64,000 nt of DNA from Streptomyces profundus (lineage in GTDB: Bacteria > Actinomycetota > Actinomycetes > Streptomycetales > Streptomycetaceae): NCBI RefSeq assembly GCF_020740535.1, contig NZ_CP082362.1, positions 1,550,001-1,614,000 of the forward strand. Reading direction: 5' to 3'. A program made the position numbers and the translations under genes. Of this stretch, positions 11,492 through 20,593 are shown piece after piece (position 1 is the first letter of the stretch; each line of letters begins with the position of its first letter). A model generated the notes under the pieces. The model did no database searches. It had not been told where the DNA came from and saw nothing but the letters and a program-made list of their open reading frames with translations.

Positions 11492-13582
11492 TCAGCCCCT
11501 CCGGCCCGGCCACCAGGTGCGGTCGCCCAACAGCGTGACGAACGCCGGCACCTGGAGCGAACGCACCAGCAGGGTGTCCACCAGGACGCCGATCGCCACC
11601 GCGATGCCGACCTCGGCCACCGTCACATCCGGGATCTGTCCCAGCGCCGCGAACGTGCCCGCCAGCACCAGTCCGGCCGCGGTGATCACCCCGCCCGTCG
11701 CGGTGACGCCCCGCCGCACCGCCTCCGTGTTCGGCACCTGCCGCCGCTCCTCCCGGATCCGCTCCATCAGGAAGATCGTGTAGTCCACGCCCAGCGCCAC
11801 CAGGAACACGAAGATATAGACGAACAGGTCGGCGGCCACCCCGCCGAAGCCGAGGACATGCGTGAACACCAGCGTGGCCAGGCCCAACGAGGCAGCGAAC
11901 GACAGCACGTTGGCGGCCATCAGCACCAGCGGCGCGACCAACGACCGCAGCAGCAGCGCCAGCACCAGGGTGACGGCCAGCAGGACGAGCGGCACGATCC
12001 GCTTGGTGTCGGCCAACGCCGCGTCCCGGTAGTCCTGTTGGACCGCCGGCATCCCGCCGACCAGCACCCCGTCGGACACCTCCGCCAGCTCGGCGCGGAG
12101 CGTGTCGACGGCCGAACCGGCCTCGTTCCCATAGGGGTCGACGGCGAGCTCGACGCGCAGCGTGGGCCGCCCCGCCACCTCGTCGCCCGCCGAGACGCCG
12201 GCGACCCTGGCGTCATCCGCGACCACCCGCCCGGCGCGTTCCAGCAGGTCGTCGTCGGCGCCCGGCGGCAGCACCACGGTCAGCGGCGCCGCCACGCCGT
12301 CGGGGAAGTGCGCGGCCAACACCTCCTGCCCGGCGACCGATTCGGCGCCCGGCGGCACCTTGTCCACCGGATCGGCGCTCACCCGCAGCCCGGTCAGCCC
12401 CCACACGGCCAGCGCCAGCCCCGCCGTGACCAGCAGCGCGTACCGGCGGGGCCGGCGCACCACGGCCCGCCCCACCGCGCCCCAGAGACGGTGCCGGTCG
12501 GTGCCGGCCGGCCGGCCGGGACGCGGCGCCCGCGGCCACAGCAGCCACCGCCCGCCGCAGAGCAGCAGCGCGGGGAGCAGCGTCAGCATCGCCGGCATCG
12601 CCACCGCGACGCCGGCCGCCGCGACCGGCCCGAGCCCGCGCAACCCGGCCAGGTCGGCGACCAGCAGACAGAGCAGGCCGGCGATCACCGTGCCGGCGCT
12701 GGCCAGGATCGCGGGCGTGGTGCGGCGCAGCGCCTCGGCCATCGCCTCGTGCCGGTCGGTGACCTGGGCCAACTCCTCCCGGTAGCGGTTGAGCAGCAGC
12801 AGCGCGTAGTCCGTCGCCGTCCCGAAGACCAGGACGATCAGGATCGCCGACGACAGCTCCGTCACGGCCAGCCCCGCCTCGGCCAGGCCGTAGGCGACGC
12901 CCCTGGCCGTCAACACCGCGACCAGCGCGGCGAACAGCGGCACCAGCCACAGCACCGGGCTGCGGTAGGTGAGCAGCAGCAGCGCGGCGACGATCGCCAT
13001 GGAGGTGAGCAGCAGCGGCGTGTCCACGTCCCCGCCGCTGTTGTCCACGCCGAGGGCGGCCTCGCCCGCCACCCGCGCCGTGAGACCGGCCGGCCGTTCG
13101 CGCTCCGCCAGCAGGGACCGCAGCGCGGCGACCGCCTCGTCGACGGTGTCGTCGCCGGCCTCCGCCGGCTGGACCACCACGGGGAAGAGCGCTGCCCGCC
13201 CGTCGTCCGACAGCCGCACGGGGCCCGGCGCGCCCGCCCCCTCCACGGGCGCGCCGGCCACCGCCGCCAGATCCGCCTCGACGGCCCGGCGGTCCTCGAC
13301 CGTCAGCCCGGCCCCGTCCTCCCTGCTGTGCACCACCAGGGCGGTCTCCGCGTCCGGATGCTCGGGGTCGGGCTCGGCCAGCCTGGCCACCTCGCTCGAT
13401 TCGAACCCCGACGGCAGATAGGCGGCCGAGTCGTCCCGCAGCACCTCGTCCAGGTTCGCGGCGAACGAGGTCGCCAACGCGGCCAGCGCCAACCAGGCGA
13501 TCAGCAGCGGCCATTTGGCGCGGCGCAGCAGCCGGCCGAGACGGCTGGTGGCGGGGGCGGGAGCGGGGGCTGGATCGGTCAT
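11492..13582 (-). CDS. MMPL/RND-family membrane transporter
   Basis: 696 residues with the ActII-3/MmpL architecture: one N-terminal membrane helix (about residues 20-40), a large extracytoplasmic loop, a block of helices, a second loop and a second block (two MMPL repeats). The segment FGTATDYALLLLNRYREE and its counterpart VALGVDYTIFLMERIREE carry the conserved GxxxDY and R-rich motifs of the family. The start at ATG 13582 (MTDPAPAPAP) precedes the first helix; the longer open frame upstream reads through the divergent histidine kinase and is not coding. Such proteins export lipids, antibiotics or pigments. Proximity to the PKS suggests polyketide export or self-resistance, but it is next to its own sensor/regulator pair. 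Confidence 0.9.
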   Translation of the reverse strand: MTDPAPAPAPATSRLGRLLRRAKWPLLIAWLALAALATSFAANLDEVLRDDSAAYLPSGFESSEVARLAEPDPEHPDAETALVVHSREDGAGLTVEDRRAVEADLAAVAGAPVEGAGAPGPVRLSDDGRAALFPVVVQPAEAGDDTVDEAVAALRSLLAERERPAGLTARVAGEAALGVDNSGGDVDTPLLLTSMAIVAALLLLTYRSPVLWLVPLFAALVAVLTARGVAYGLAEAGLAVTELSSAILIVLVFGTATDYALLLLNRYREELAQVTDRHEAMAEALRRTTPAILASAGTVIAGLLCLLVADLAGLRGLGPVAAAGVAVAMPAMLTLLPALLLCGGRWLLWPRAPRPGRPAGTDRHRLWGAVGRAVVRRPRRYALLVTAGLALAVWGLTGLRVSADPVDKVPPGAESVAGQEVLAAHFPDGVAAPLTVVLPPGADDDLLERAGRVVADDARVAGVSAGDEVAGRPTLRVELAVDPYGNEAGSAVDTLRAELAEVSDGVLVGGMPAVQQDYRDAALADTKRIVPLVLLAVTLVLALLLRSLVAPLVLMAANVLSFAASLGLATLVFTHVLGFGGVAADLFVYIFVFLVALGVDYTIFLMERIREERRQVPNTEAVRRGVTATGGVITAAGLVLAGTFAALGQIPDVTVAEVGIAVAIGVLVDTLLVRSLQVPAFVTLLGDRTWWPGRRG

Positions 13583-13683
13583 GCCCCCATTGGGCCCGCC
13601 GCGCCCGGTCCCCGGCATCGCCGAGGGGGACGCACCCAGGCCGCGCGCTCTCACTCCCGAGGACCAGCCGGGGGCGACGGGGG

Positions 13684-13697
13684 CACTCCCGGGAGTG
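13684..13697. promoter_or_regulatory. 14-bp perfect palindrome CACTCCCGGGAGTG in the MMPL/kinase spacer
   Basis: The palindrome lies between the divergent MMPL (start 13582) and histidine kinase (start 13784). A second half-site CACTCCCG occurs upstream near 13653. A -10-like TAGGCT follows at 13722-13727, 56 bases before the kinase start. It is a good candidate site for the adjacent NarL-type regulator. Confidence 0.5.
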
Positions 13698-13783
13698 AGG
13701 CGGAGCGGCGCGCCCTCCGCATAGGCTCGCGGTACCGAACCGAACGGAACCGCCGCCCGGATCGGTGGTGAACGGAGGCCGCC

Positions 13784-14977
13784 GTGTCCGACGCGTCCGA
13801 GCCCCGCCGCGCGGCGGGCCCCGCCGACGCGGCGATCGTGCCGGCCGCGCTGGTGCCAGCGCTGATCGACCAGGCCACCACCGACACCTCGGGCGCCGCC
13901 TGGCTGGGCCTCGGGCTCTACTGCGCGGTGGCCGCCGTCGCGCTCACCGTCCGCCGGCGCTGGCCGCTGACCGCGCTCGGCTGCCTGCTCACCGCGTTGG
14001 CGACCGCCGAGGTGGTGCTGGCCGCCTCGGAGACCAAGCTGAGCCCGCTGGCCGTGCTGCCGCTCGCCTTCGCGCTCTACGCCGTCGGTGCCCACACGCC
14101 GCCGCGCCGCTCGGTGCTGGCGCTGGCCGGCGGGGCGGCGCTGACCCTGATCGGCGTCGGCGTCAACCACGCGACGGCGCCCGACGGTTGGCGCGGCGGC
14201 TCGGACGTGCTGGCGCTGGTCGCGCCGCTGCCGGCGGCCTGGGCACTGGGCCTGGCCACGCGCGGGCGGCGCGATCTGCTCGCCGCCGCCGAGCGCCGCG
14301 CGGACGACGCGCAGCGCGACCAGCGGCTCCACGCCGAGCGCGCCGCCGCCGCCGAACGGGGGCGCATCGCCCGCGACATGCACGATGTCGCGGCGCACTC
14401 GCTGACGCTGCTGGTGGTGCACGCCGAGACGCTGCGCGCCAGGGCCGGCGAACTGCCGCCCTGGGCCCGCGAGGACATCGACGCGATGGCCGCCGCCGGG
14501 CGCCGGGCCACCGCCGAGATGCGCGAACTCCTCGGCGTGCTGCGGGACGAGACCGGCCGGGCCGCGCCGCGCGGCCCGGCGCCCGACCTCGGCGGGCTGC
14601 CGGCGCTGGTGCGCGAGGCCGAGCGGGCCGGCACCCCCGTCCTGCTGCGCCTGGCCCTCGAGCTGGACCGGCTCGGCAAGCCGGCGCAACTCGCCGCCTA
14701 CCGGCTGTTCCAGGAGTGCCTGGCCAACGCCCGCCGCCACGCGCCCGGGGCGCCCGTCACGCTGGCGGGCCAGGTCGCCGACGGTCTGGCGCGCCTCGGC
14801 GTGCACTGCGGCGCCCCACCGGCCGGCCACACGCCGACGCCCGGCGCCGGCAGCGGCCTGATCGGGCTGCGGGAACGGGTCACCGCGCTGGGCGGCGCGC
14901 TGGCCGCCGCACCGGCCGAGGACGGCGGGTTCGAGGTCACCGCCACGCTGCCGACCCCGGAGGAACCCCGTGTCTGA
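13784..14977 (+). CDS. Two-component sensor histidine kinase, NarL/DesK type
   Basis: 397 residues from a GTG start preceded by GGAGG at a good distance. Residues about 20-160 form four to five membrane helices. A dimerisation/phosphoacceptor segment follows with RDMHDVAAHS, where H200 is the likely phosphorylated His. The C-terminal ATP-binding region has an N-box-like ECLANARRHAP and a G-box GSGLIGLRERV. The stop overlaps the response regulator start by 8 bases, so the two are co-translated. The divergent MMPL exporter is the obvious candidate target. The signal is unknown. Confidence 0.93.
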   Translation: MSDASEPRRAAGPADAAIVPAALVPALIDQATTDTSGAAWLGLGLYCAVAAVALTVRRRWPLTALGCLLTALATAEVVLAASETKLSPLAVLPLAFALYAVGAHTPPRRSVLALAGGAALTLIGVGVNHATAPDGWRGGSDVLALVAPLPAAWALGLATRGRRDLLAAAERRADDAQRDQRLHAERAAAAERGRIARDMHDVAAHSLTLLVVHAETLRARAGELPPWAREDIDAMAAAGRRATAEMRELLGVLRDETGRAAPRGPAPDLGGLPALVREAERAGTPVLLRLALELDRLGKPAQLAAYRLFQECLANARRHAPGAPVTLAGQVADGLARLGVHCGAPPAGHTPTPGAGSGLIGLRERVTALGGALAAAPAEDGGFEVTATLPTPEEPRV

Positions 14978-15671
14978 ACCGCCCGGCTCCCCAGCGCCCA
15001 CCGACACCGATCGCCGGGTGCGGGTGGTGATCGCCGACGACGAGCGGGTCGTCAGGGACGGGCTGCGGCTGATGCTGCACACCCAGCCCGACCTGGTCGT
15101 CGTCGGCACCGCCGGCGACGGCGAGCACGCGCTGCGCCTCGTCACCGACCTGCGGCCCGACGTCCTGATGCTGGACGTGCGGATGCCGGTACGCGACGGG
15201 CTGTGGACCCTCGCCCGCCTCGCGGAGCGCGAACTGCTCGCCACCACCAGGGTGTTGGTGCTCACCACCTTCGACCTGGACGAGTATGTCGACGAGGCGC
15301 TCAGCACCGGGGCCGCCGGCTTCCTGCTGAAGAGCGCGGCCTACGAGGAGATCACCGCCGCGGTACGCGCCACCGCCGCGGGCGACGGCGCGCTCAGCCC
15401 CAGCGTCGCCGGACGGCTGATCCGTGGCTACGCCGAGGCGCGCGCGGCCCGGACGCGGGACCCGGCGCGAGCGGAGCTGCTGGCCACGCTCACCCCGCGC
15501 GAGCGGGATGTGCTGGCCCTCATCGGGGAGGGCCTGAGCAACGCCGAGATCGCCGCCCGGCTCACCGTCTCCGAGCACACCGTCAAGAGCCATGTCAGCC
15601 GGCTGCTGGCCAAGACGGGCTGCCGCGACCGGGCACAGGCCGCCGTGCTGGCCCACCGCACGGGCCGCTGA
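14970..15671 (+). CDS. Two-component response regulator, NarL/FixJ family
   Basis: 233 residues from GTG 14970. The receiver domain (about 17-135) carries the acidic pair in IADDE, the phosphoacceptor D69 in MLDVRMP, and the conserved T and K (LTTFD, LLKS). The C-terminal LuxR-type HTH (about 165-228) reads LTPRERDVLALIGEGLSNAEI. It is the partner of the kinase whose 3' end it overlaps. It probably binds near the divergent MMPL promoter, where a perfect palindrome is present. Confidence 0.95.
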   Translation: MSEPPGSPAPTDTDRRVRVVIADDERVVRDGLRLMLHTQPDLVVVGTAGDGEHALRLVTDLRPDVLMLDVRMPVRDGLWTLARLAERELLATTRVLVLTTFDLDEYVDEALSTGAAGFLLKSAAYEEITAAVRATAAGDGALSPSVAGRLIRGYAEARAARTRDPARAELLATLTPRERDVLALIGEGLSNAEIAARLTVSEHTVKSHVSRLLAKTGCRDRAQAAVLAHRTGR

Positions 15672-15679
15672 GCGGGGCC

Positions 15680-15718
15680 TCAGAGCAGGGCGTCAGAGCA
15701 GGGCGTCAGAGCCCGGCG
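15680..15718. repeat. Three 13-bp tandem copies (TCAGAGCAGGGCG) ending at the SDR stop codon
   Basis: Copies occupy 15680-15692, 15693-15705 and 15706-15718 (the last with two changes). The third copy contains the TGA stop of the minus-strand SDR. Each unit carries TGA on that strand. Confidence 0.85.
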
Positions 15719-16623
15719 AGTTGACCGCCGTCGACGGAGACGGTGGTGCCCGTCTGGTAGGAGAAGGCGTCCGAGGCCAGGGCGAGCGCCACGGCGGCGA
15801 TCTCCTCGGGCGCGGCCATCCGCTTCAGCGCGTCCACGCCCTGCTCGGCGAAGACCGCCTTGGTCGCCGCCCACTCCTCGTCCGTCAGGCCCTCGGGACG
15901 GTGCACGTCGAGCATCTCCGTGTCCGTCATCCCCGGCGCGATGGCGACCACGCGGATGCCGTGGGCCGCGTTCTCCAGGGCGGCGGCCTGGACGAGGCCG
16001 GTCACGCCGTTCTTGGCCGCCGTGTAGGAGCCGAGCCCATTCCTGGTCGCGAACTGGTTGCTCGACCCGGTGATCAGGATGACCCCGCCGCCGGCCGCCC
16101 GCATGTGCGGGATCTGGTACTTCAGGGCGAGGAAGACGCCCCGGATGTTGGTGCCGGCGACCTCGTCCCACTCCTCGACCGTCACCTCGTGCAGATCGGT
16201 GAACGGGAGCTGGATGCCCGCGTTGTTGAGCGCGATGTCCGGGCCGCCGTAGCGGTCGACCGCCCGGTCCACGAAGGAGCGCACGTCGTCCGGGCGGCGC
16301 ACGTCGGCCTCGACATAGGTGGCCTCGCCGCCGCTCGCCCTGATCTCGCGCTCCACCGCGCGGCCGAGCTCCGCCCGGCGCCCGCAGAAGGCGACGCGGG
16401 CGCCCTCCCGGGCGAAGGCGACCGCTGCGGCCCGCCCGATGCCGGAGGTCGCGCCCGTGATCAGCACCGACCTGCCCTCGTACCGGCCGCCGCCACCGCC
16501 GCCGCCGTCCCCTTCGGCCGCCCGCGCGGTGCCGGCCGTCGCCGCCAGGCCGCCGACGGCGAGCCCCGCCGCAGCACCCACCGCCAGCCGTCGGCTCGGG
16601 CCCCTGTCAGTCAGCTGTCCCAT
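15706..16623 (-). CDS. Short-chain dehydrogenase/reductase with a Tat-type signal sequence
   Basis: 305 residues. The core is a classical SDR: TGATSGIG cofactor motif, NNAG, ITGSS and the catalytic SYTAAK. It begins with about 45 extra residues that look like a twin-arginine signal: SRRLAVG at 10-16, a long Ala/Gly/Leu segment, then ARA-A as a possible cleavage site, followed by a poly-Gly linker. The start at ATG 16623 has GGAG upstream; the longer open frame upstream is low-complexity and non-coding. If exported it would need to carry its NAD(P) cofactor folded, which Tat permits. Substrate unknown. It is divergent from an aldo/keto reductase. Confidence 0.88.
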   Translation of the reverse strand: MGQLTDRGPSRRLAVGAAAGLAVGGLAATAGTARAAEGDGGGGGGGRYEGRSVLITGATSGIGRAAAVAFAREGARVAFCGRRAELGRAVEREIRASGGEATYVEADVRRPDDVRSFVDRAVDRYGGPDIALNNAGIQLPFTDLHEVTVEEWDEVAGTNIRGVFLALKYQIPHMRAAGGGVILITGSSNQFATRNGLGSYTAAKNGVTGLVQAAALENAAHGIRVVAIAPGMTDTEMLDVHRPEGLTDEEWAATKAVFAEQGVDALKRMAAPEEIAAVALALASDAFSYQTGTTVSVDGGQLAGL

Positions 16624-16702
16624 CCGGCTCTCCACTCCTGCTCGTCCACCAGGGACCCGCCGTCCGGGCCCCGCCCACAGGCAACGTGGCGCCGCTGACC
16701 GA

Positions 16703-16738
16703 CCGCTGGAACGTCCGCTGGAACGTCCGGTGGAAGAT
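16703..16738. repeat. Three 12-bp tandem copies (CCGCTGGAACGT) in the SDR/AKR spacer
   Basis: Two exact copies (16703-16714, 16715-16726) and one diverged copy (16727-16738) lie between the divergent SDR and aldo/keto reductase genes. They may be a multi-site operator or simple slippage. Confidence 0.7.
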
Positions 16739-16880
16739 CGCCGGGAACGCGCCCGGGGGACGGACGGGCCCATCGTCCGGTTGGCGTACCAGGCCGCCAC
16801 TCCGGTCGCAGCGGGCGGCCGGCTGCCGCAGGGTGGACATGTCCCCTCCGTCGGCCGTCCCCCTCCCTGACAGGAGCGCC

Positions 16881-17759
16881 ATGACCACGTTCGCGCCCGT
16901 TCTCCAGCTCAACAACGGCGTCGGGATGCCGGCCCTCGGCCTCGGTGTGTACCAGAGCCCGCCGGAGCAGACCGTGCCGGCCGTGGAGGCCGCGCTGCGG
17001 GAGGGCTACCGGCTGATCGACACCGCCGCCGCCTACGGCAACGAGACGGAGGTCGGCGAGGGCCTGCGCCGCTCCGACGTGGTCAGGGAGGAGGTGTTCG
17101 TGACGACCAAGCTGTGGCTGACCGACTACGGCTACGACGAGGCGTTGCGCGCCTTCGACCGCAGCCTGGCCAAACTCGCCCTGGACTACGTGGACCTGTA
17201 CCTGCTGCACTGGCCGGTCCCGTCCGCCTTCGACACGACCGTGGCCGCCTACGAGGCGGCGCAGAAGCTGCTGGCCGACGGCCGGGTCCGCGCCATCGGC
17301 GTCTGCAACAGCGGGACCGAGGACCTGACGCGGCTGATGGAGCGCACCGAGATCGTCCCGGCCGTCAACCAGGTGGAGCTGCATCCGCTGTTCATCCAGC
17401 GGGAGTTGCGCGAGTTCGACGCACGCTTCGGGATCGTCACCCAGTCGTGGTCCCCGATCGGCGGCGTCAACCGCTACGGCGGCGGAGCCGACCAGGGAAC
17501 CGACCCGCTGCGCTCGCCCACGGTCGTCGACATCGCCGAGAAGTACGGCAAGACCCCGGCGCAGGTGCTGCTGCGCTGGCACCTCGAACACGGTCTGAGC
17601 GCCATCCCCAAGTCGGTCAAGGAACACCGTGTCAAGGAGAACTTCGACGTGTTCGACTTCGCCCTGACCGACGACGAGGTCGCGGCCGTCGACGCCCTGG
17701 ACGGCGGCCGACGCGGCGGGCCCGATCCGGCGAAGGTGCGCCTCGACTCGTTCTCCTGA
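16881..17759 (+). CDS. Aldo/keto reductase (2,5-diketogluconate reductase type)
   Basis: 292 residues from ATG 16881 with CAGGAG eight bases upstream. The catalytic tetrad of the AKR superfamily is in place: D47 and Y52 in IDTAAAYGNE, K77 in VTTKLW, H110 in LLHWP. The C-terminal cofactor segment contains IPKSVKEHR, typical of NADPH-dependent AKR5-like enzymes. It reduces aldehydes or ketones; the substrate cannot be told. It is divergent from an SDR and followed after 98 bases by a DUF89 gene. Confidence 0.93.
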   Translation: MTTFAPVLQLNNGVGMPALGLGVYQSPPEQTVPAVEAALREGYRLIDTAAAYGNETEVGEGLRRSDVVREEVFVTTKLWLTDYGYDEALRAFDRSLAKLALDYVDLYLLHWPVPSAFDTTVAAYEAAQKLLADGRVRAIGVCNSGTEDLTRLMERTEIVPAVNQVELHPLFIQRELREFDARFGIVTQSWSPIGGVNRYGGGADQGTDPLRSPTVVDIAEKYGKTPAQVLLRWHLEHGLSAIPKSVKEHRVKENFDVFDFALTDDEVAAVDALDGGRRGGPDPAKVRLDSFS

Positions 17760-17857
17760 CCGGCTCGGACGGCTCGGCCCCCTCGGACCGGTCGGCACGC
17801 CCGGGTGCTGCGAGACTGACCGGCGGCCCCGCCCGCGCCCCCGGAGGGAACGACAGC

Positions 17858-19039
17858 GTGTCAGGAACAGACGAAGCGCCCGTGATCCTGGGCAACCCGC
17901 CGGGATCGTTCGCCCATGGCGTCCTCACCCGCCGGAACCCGGCGATCGTCCAGCAGGTGCGGGACGCCCTGCCCAGGCCGCCGGCGCACCACCGGGCGCT
18001 GGACACGCTGCTGGTGGAGATCACCGAGGGAGTCGTCGAACCGCCGGCGCCGGAAGCGCACGACCGGGCGGCGTGGGACGTCTGGGGGCGCCCGCACTTC
18101 GGGCGGCCCTGGCCGGAGGTGCCCTTCCTCTGGGCCGAGAGCTACTTCTACCGCCAACTCCTGTCCGCCGTCGACTACTTCGGCCCGGGGCCCTGGCGCG
18201 GCGTCGACCCGTTCGGGCCCGCCAAGGCGGCCGAGCTGGAGGGCGCGGCCGTCGACGCCGAGCTCGCGGCCCTGGACCAGCTGGTGGGGCGGCCCGCCGG
18301 GGAGCGGCGGGCGGCGCTGCTGGGCGCCTCGCTCTGGGGCAACCGCGCCGACCTCAGCTTCGCCGCCGGTGGCGCCGCCACCGGCGGCGGCGCGGGGGAC
18401 GCGCCGCTGGTCGCCGACGACCAGGCGGCGCTCTGGTCCCTGCTGGACGGGAGGGCGCCGGCCGAGGTGGCGTTCGTCGCGGACAACGCGGGCCGGGAGC
18501 TCGTCCCCGACCTGGTGCTGATCGACCACCTGCTCGACGAGGGCGGCGCGGCGCGCGTGGCGCTGCACATCAAGCCGGTGCCGTACTACGTGTCCGACGC
18601 GACCACGGCGGACGTGGTCGCCGCGCTGCGCCGGCTGCGCGCCGCGCCCGGGCAGGCGGGGGCGGTCGGCGAACGGCTCTGGGCGGCCGTCGCCACCGGC
18701 CGGCTGACCGTCGACGCGCACCCCTTCCTCTGCGCGCCGTTGCCCTTCGACGGGATGCCGGACGACCTGCGGCGCCAACTCGCGGGCGCCGACCTGACGA
18801 TCGTCAAGGGCGACCTCAACTACCGCCGCCTGGTGGGCGATCGCCGCTGGCCGGCGACCTCGCCGTTCGCCGCGCGAACCGCCGCCTTCCCCGGGCCGGT
18901 CGCCGCGCTGCGCACCCTCAAGTCCGATGTGATCGTCGGCCTCACCCCGGAGACCCTGGCGGCCCTGGACAGCGCCGACACCGCCGAAGCGCCCTGGCGC
19001 ACCGGCGGCAGCCACGCCCTCGTCCAGGTGGCGAGCTGA
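17858..19039 (+). CDS. DUF89/ARMT1-like damage-control phosphatase family protein
   Basis: 393 residues from GTG 17858 with GGAGGG upstream. Characteristic DUF89 motifs are visible: LWGNRADLS, then VADNAGRELVPDL, and TIVKGDLNYRRL near the C-terminus. These Asp/Asn residues coordinate the metal in the family. DUF89 proteins are metal-dependent phosphatases proposed to remove damaged or excess phosphometabolites. The ARMT1-like sequence length fits. No neighbour specifies the substrate. Confidence 0.85.
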   Translation: MSGTDEAPVILGNPPGSFAHGVLTRRNPAIVQQVRDALPRPPAHHRALDTLLVEITEGVVEPPAPEAHDRAAWDVWGRPHFGRPWPEVPFLWAESYFYRQLLSAVDYFGPGPWRGVDPFGPAKAAELEGAAVDAELAALDQLVGRPAGERRAALLGASLWGNRADLSFAAGGAATGGGAGDAPLVADDQAALWSLLDGRAPAEVAFVADNAGRELVPDLVLIDHLLDEGGAARVALHIKPVPYYVSDATTADVVAALRRLRAAPGQAGAVGERLWAAVATGRLTVDAHPFLCAPLPFDGMPDDLRRQLAGADLTIVKGDLNYRRLVGDRRWPATSPFAARTAAFPGPVAALRTLKSDVIVGLTPETLAALDSADTAEAPWRTGGSHALVQVAS

Positions 19040-19109
19040 ACCGGCGCGCGGTTTGTGACAGCACATAGGGGCGTTGAACCGATGCCGTCGGCGCGCCCAG
19101 GATTCGGGT

Positions 19110-20582
19110 ATGACCAAGCTCATCACCCACTGGATCTCGGGCGCGACGCGAGCCGGCACCTCGGGGCGCGGCGCGCCCGTGCACGATCCCACGTCCGGCG
19201 AGCGGACCGGCGAGACCACGCTGGCCTCGGCCGACGATGTGACGGCGGCGGTCGCCGACTCCGTGCGCGCCGCGTCGGCCTGGCGCGGCAGTTCGCTCTC
19301 GCGCCGCGCCGCCGTCCTCTTCGCGTTCCGGGAGCTGCTGCACCGGCACACCGATGAACTCGCCTCGGTCATCGTGGCCGAGCACGGCAAGGTGCACGCC
19401 GACGCGGTGGGCGAGGTGCGCCGGGGGCTTGAGAACATCGAGTTCGCCGCCGGCGTGCCCCACCTGTTGAAGGGCGACCACTCGGCCAGGGCGGCGACCG
19501 GCGTCGATGTGCACAGCGTGCGGGAGCCGCTCGGGGTGGTCGTCGGCGTCACCCCGTTCAACTTCCCCGCGATGGTGCCGCTGTGGATGTGCGGCAACGC
19601 GATCGCCGCCGGCAACGCGTTCCTGTTGAAGCCGAGCGAGAAGGTGCCGTCGGCCGCGCTGTTCCTGGCGCGGCTCTGGCAGGAGGCCGGGCTGCCCGAC
19701 GGCGTGTTCAACGTCCTCCAGGGCGACGGGGAGACGGTGGACGCGCTGCTGCGGCACCCGGATGTGGCGGCGGTGAGCTTCGTCGGCTCGACGCCGGTGG
19801 CCCGGCACGTCCACCGGACGGGGACGGACCAGGGCAAGCGGGTCCAGGCGTTGGGCGGGGCGAAGAACCACGCGGTGGTGCTGCCGGACGCCGATGTCGA
19901 CGTGGCGGCCGACGCCCTCGTGTCGGCCGCCTACGGGTCGGCCGGCGAGCGGTGCATGGCGCTCTCGGTCGCGGTGGCGGTCGGCGGGATCGGTGACGCG
20001 CTGGTGCGGGCGATCGGCGAGCGGCTGCCCGAGGTGCGCCTCGGTGTGGACATGGGCCCGTTGATCACCAGGGAGCACCGGGACCGGGTCGCCGGCTATG
20101 TGGCGGCCGGCGAGGCGCAGGGCGCGACGGTGGTGGCCGACGGGCGGACGGCCCCGGCACCCGCGCCGGGTTTCTTCCTCGGCACGACGCTTCTTGACCA
20201 TGTGACTCCGGAGATGAGCGTCTACCAGGACGAGATCTTCGGTCCGGTGCTCTCCGTGGTCAGGGTGGACACCTTCGACGAGGCCGTGGAGTTGGTCAAC
20301 GCGAACCCCTATGGCAACGGCACGGCCGTGTTCACCCGGGACGGCGGCGCGGCGCGGCGCTTCACCGAGGAGGCCCAGATCGGCATGGTGGGCGTCAACG
20401 TGCCGCTTCCGGTGCCGATCGGCTCCTACTCGTTCGGTGGCTGGAAGGCGTCGCTCTTCGGCGATGTCCATATGTACGGGCCCGAGGGGCTGTCGTTCTA
20501 CACCCGCGCCAAGGTCGTGACCACGCGCTGGCCCGACCCGGCCACCTCGTCCGTCGACCTGGGCTTTCCGCAGACCAGGTGA
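19110..20582 (+). CDS. mmsA: CoA-acylating (methyl)malonate-semialdehyde dehydrogenase
   Basis: 490 residues from ATG 19110. It has the ALDH fold with FNFPAMVP and the nucleophile C282 in AGERCMALS. The position where most ALDHs have the general-base Glu reads GGAKNH, the hallmark of the CoA-dependent semialdehyde dehydrogenases (MmsA/IolA). It would convert malonate or methylmalonate semialdehyde to acetyl-CoA or propionyl-CoA. It is 11 bases before a class III aminotransferase, which could make the semialdehyde from beta-alanine or a similar amino acid. This fits the adjacent amine-degradation operon. Confidence 0.92.
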   Translation: MTKLITHWISGATRAGTSGRGAPVHDPTSGERTGETTLASADDVTAAVADSVRAASAWRGSSLSRRAAVLFAFRELLHRHTDELASVIVAEHGKVHADAVGEVRRGLENIEFAAGVPHLLKGDHSARAATGVDVHSVREPLGVVVGVTPFNFPAMVPLWMCGNAIAAGNAFLLKPSEKVPSAALFLARLWQEAGLPDGVFNVLQGDGETVDALLRHPDVAAVSFVGSTPVARHVHRTGTDQGKRVQALGGAKNHAVVLPDADVDVAADALVSAAYGSAGERCMALSVAVAVGGIGDALVRAIGERLPEVRLGVDMGPLITREHRDRVAGYVAAGEAQGATVVADGRTAPAPAPGFFLGTTLLDHVTPEMSVYQDEIFGPVLSVVRVDTFDEAVELVNANPYGNGTAVFTRDGGAARRFTEEAQIGMVGVNVPLPVPIGSYSFGGWKASLFGDVHMYGPEGLSFYTRAKVVTTRWPDPATSSVDLGFPQTR

Positions 20583-20593
20583 GGAGTTCCGCC

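Noticed and set aside
13583..15307. Upstream extension of the MMPL frame to about 1270 residues
   Set aside because: The extra part is antisense to the histidine kinase and response regulator, lacks motifs, and a family-typical N-terminus begins at 13582.
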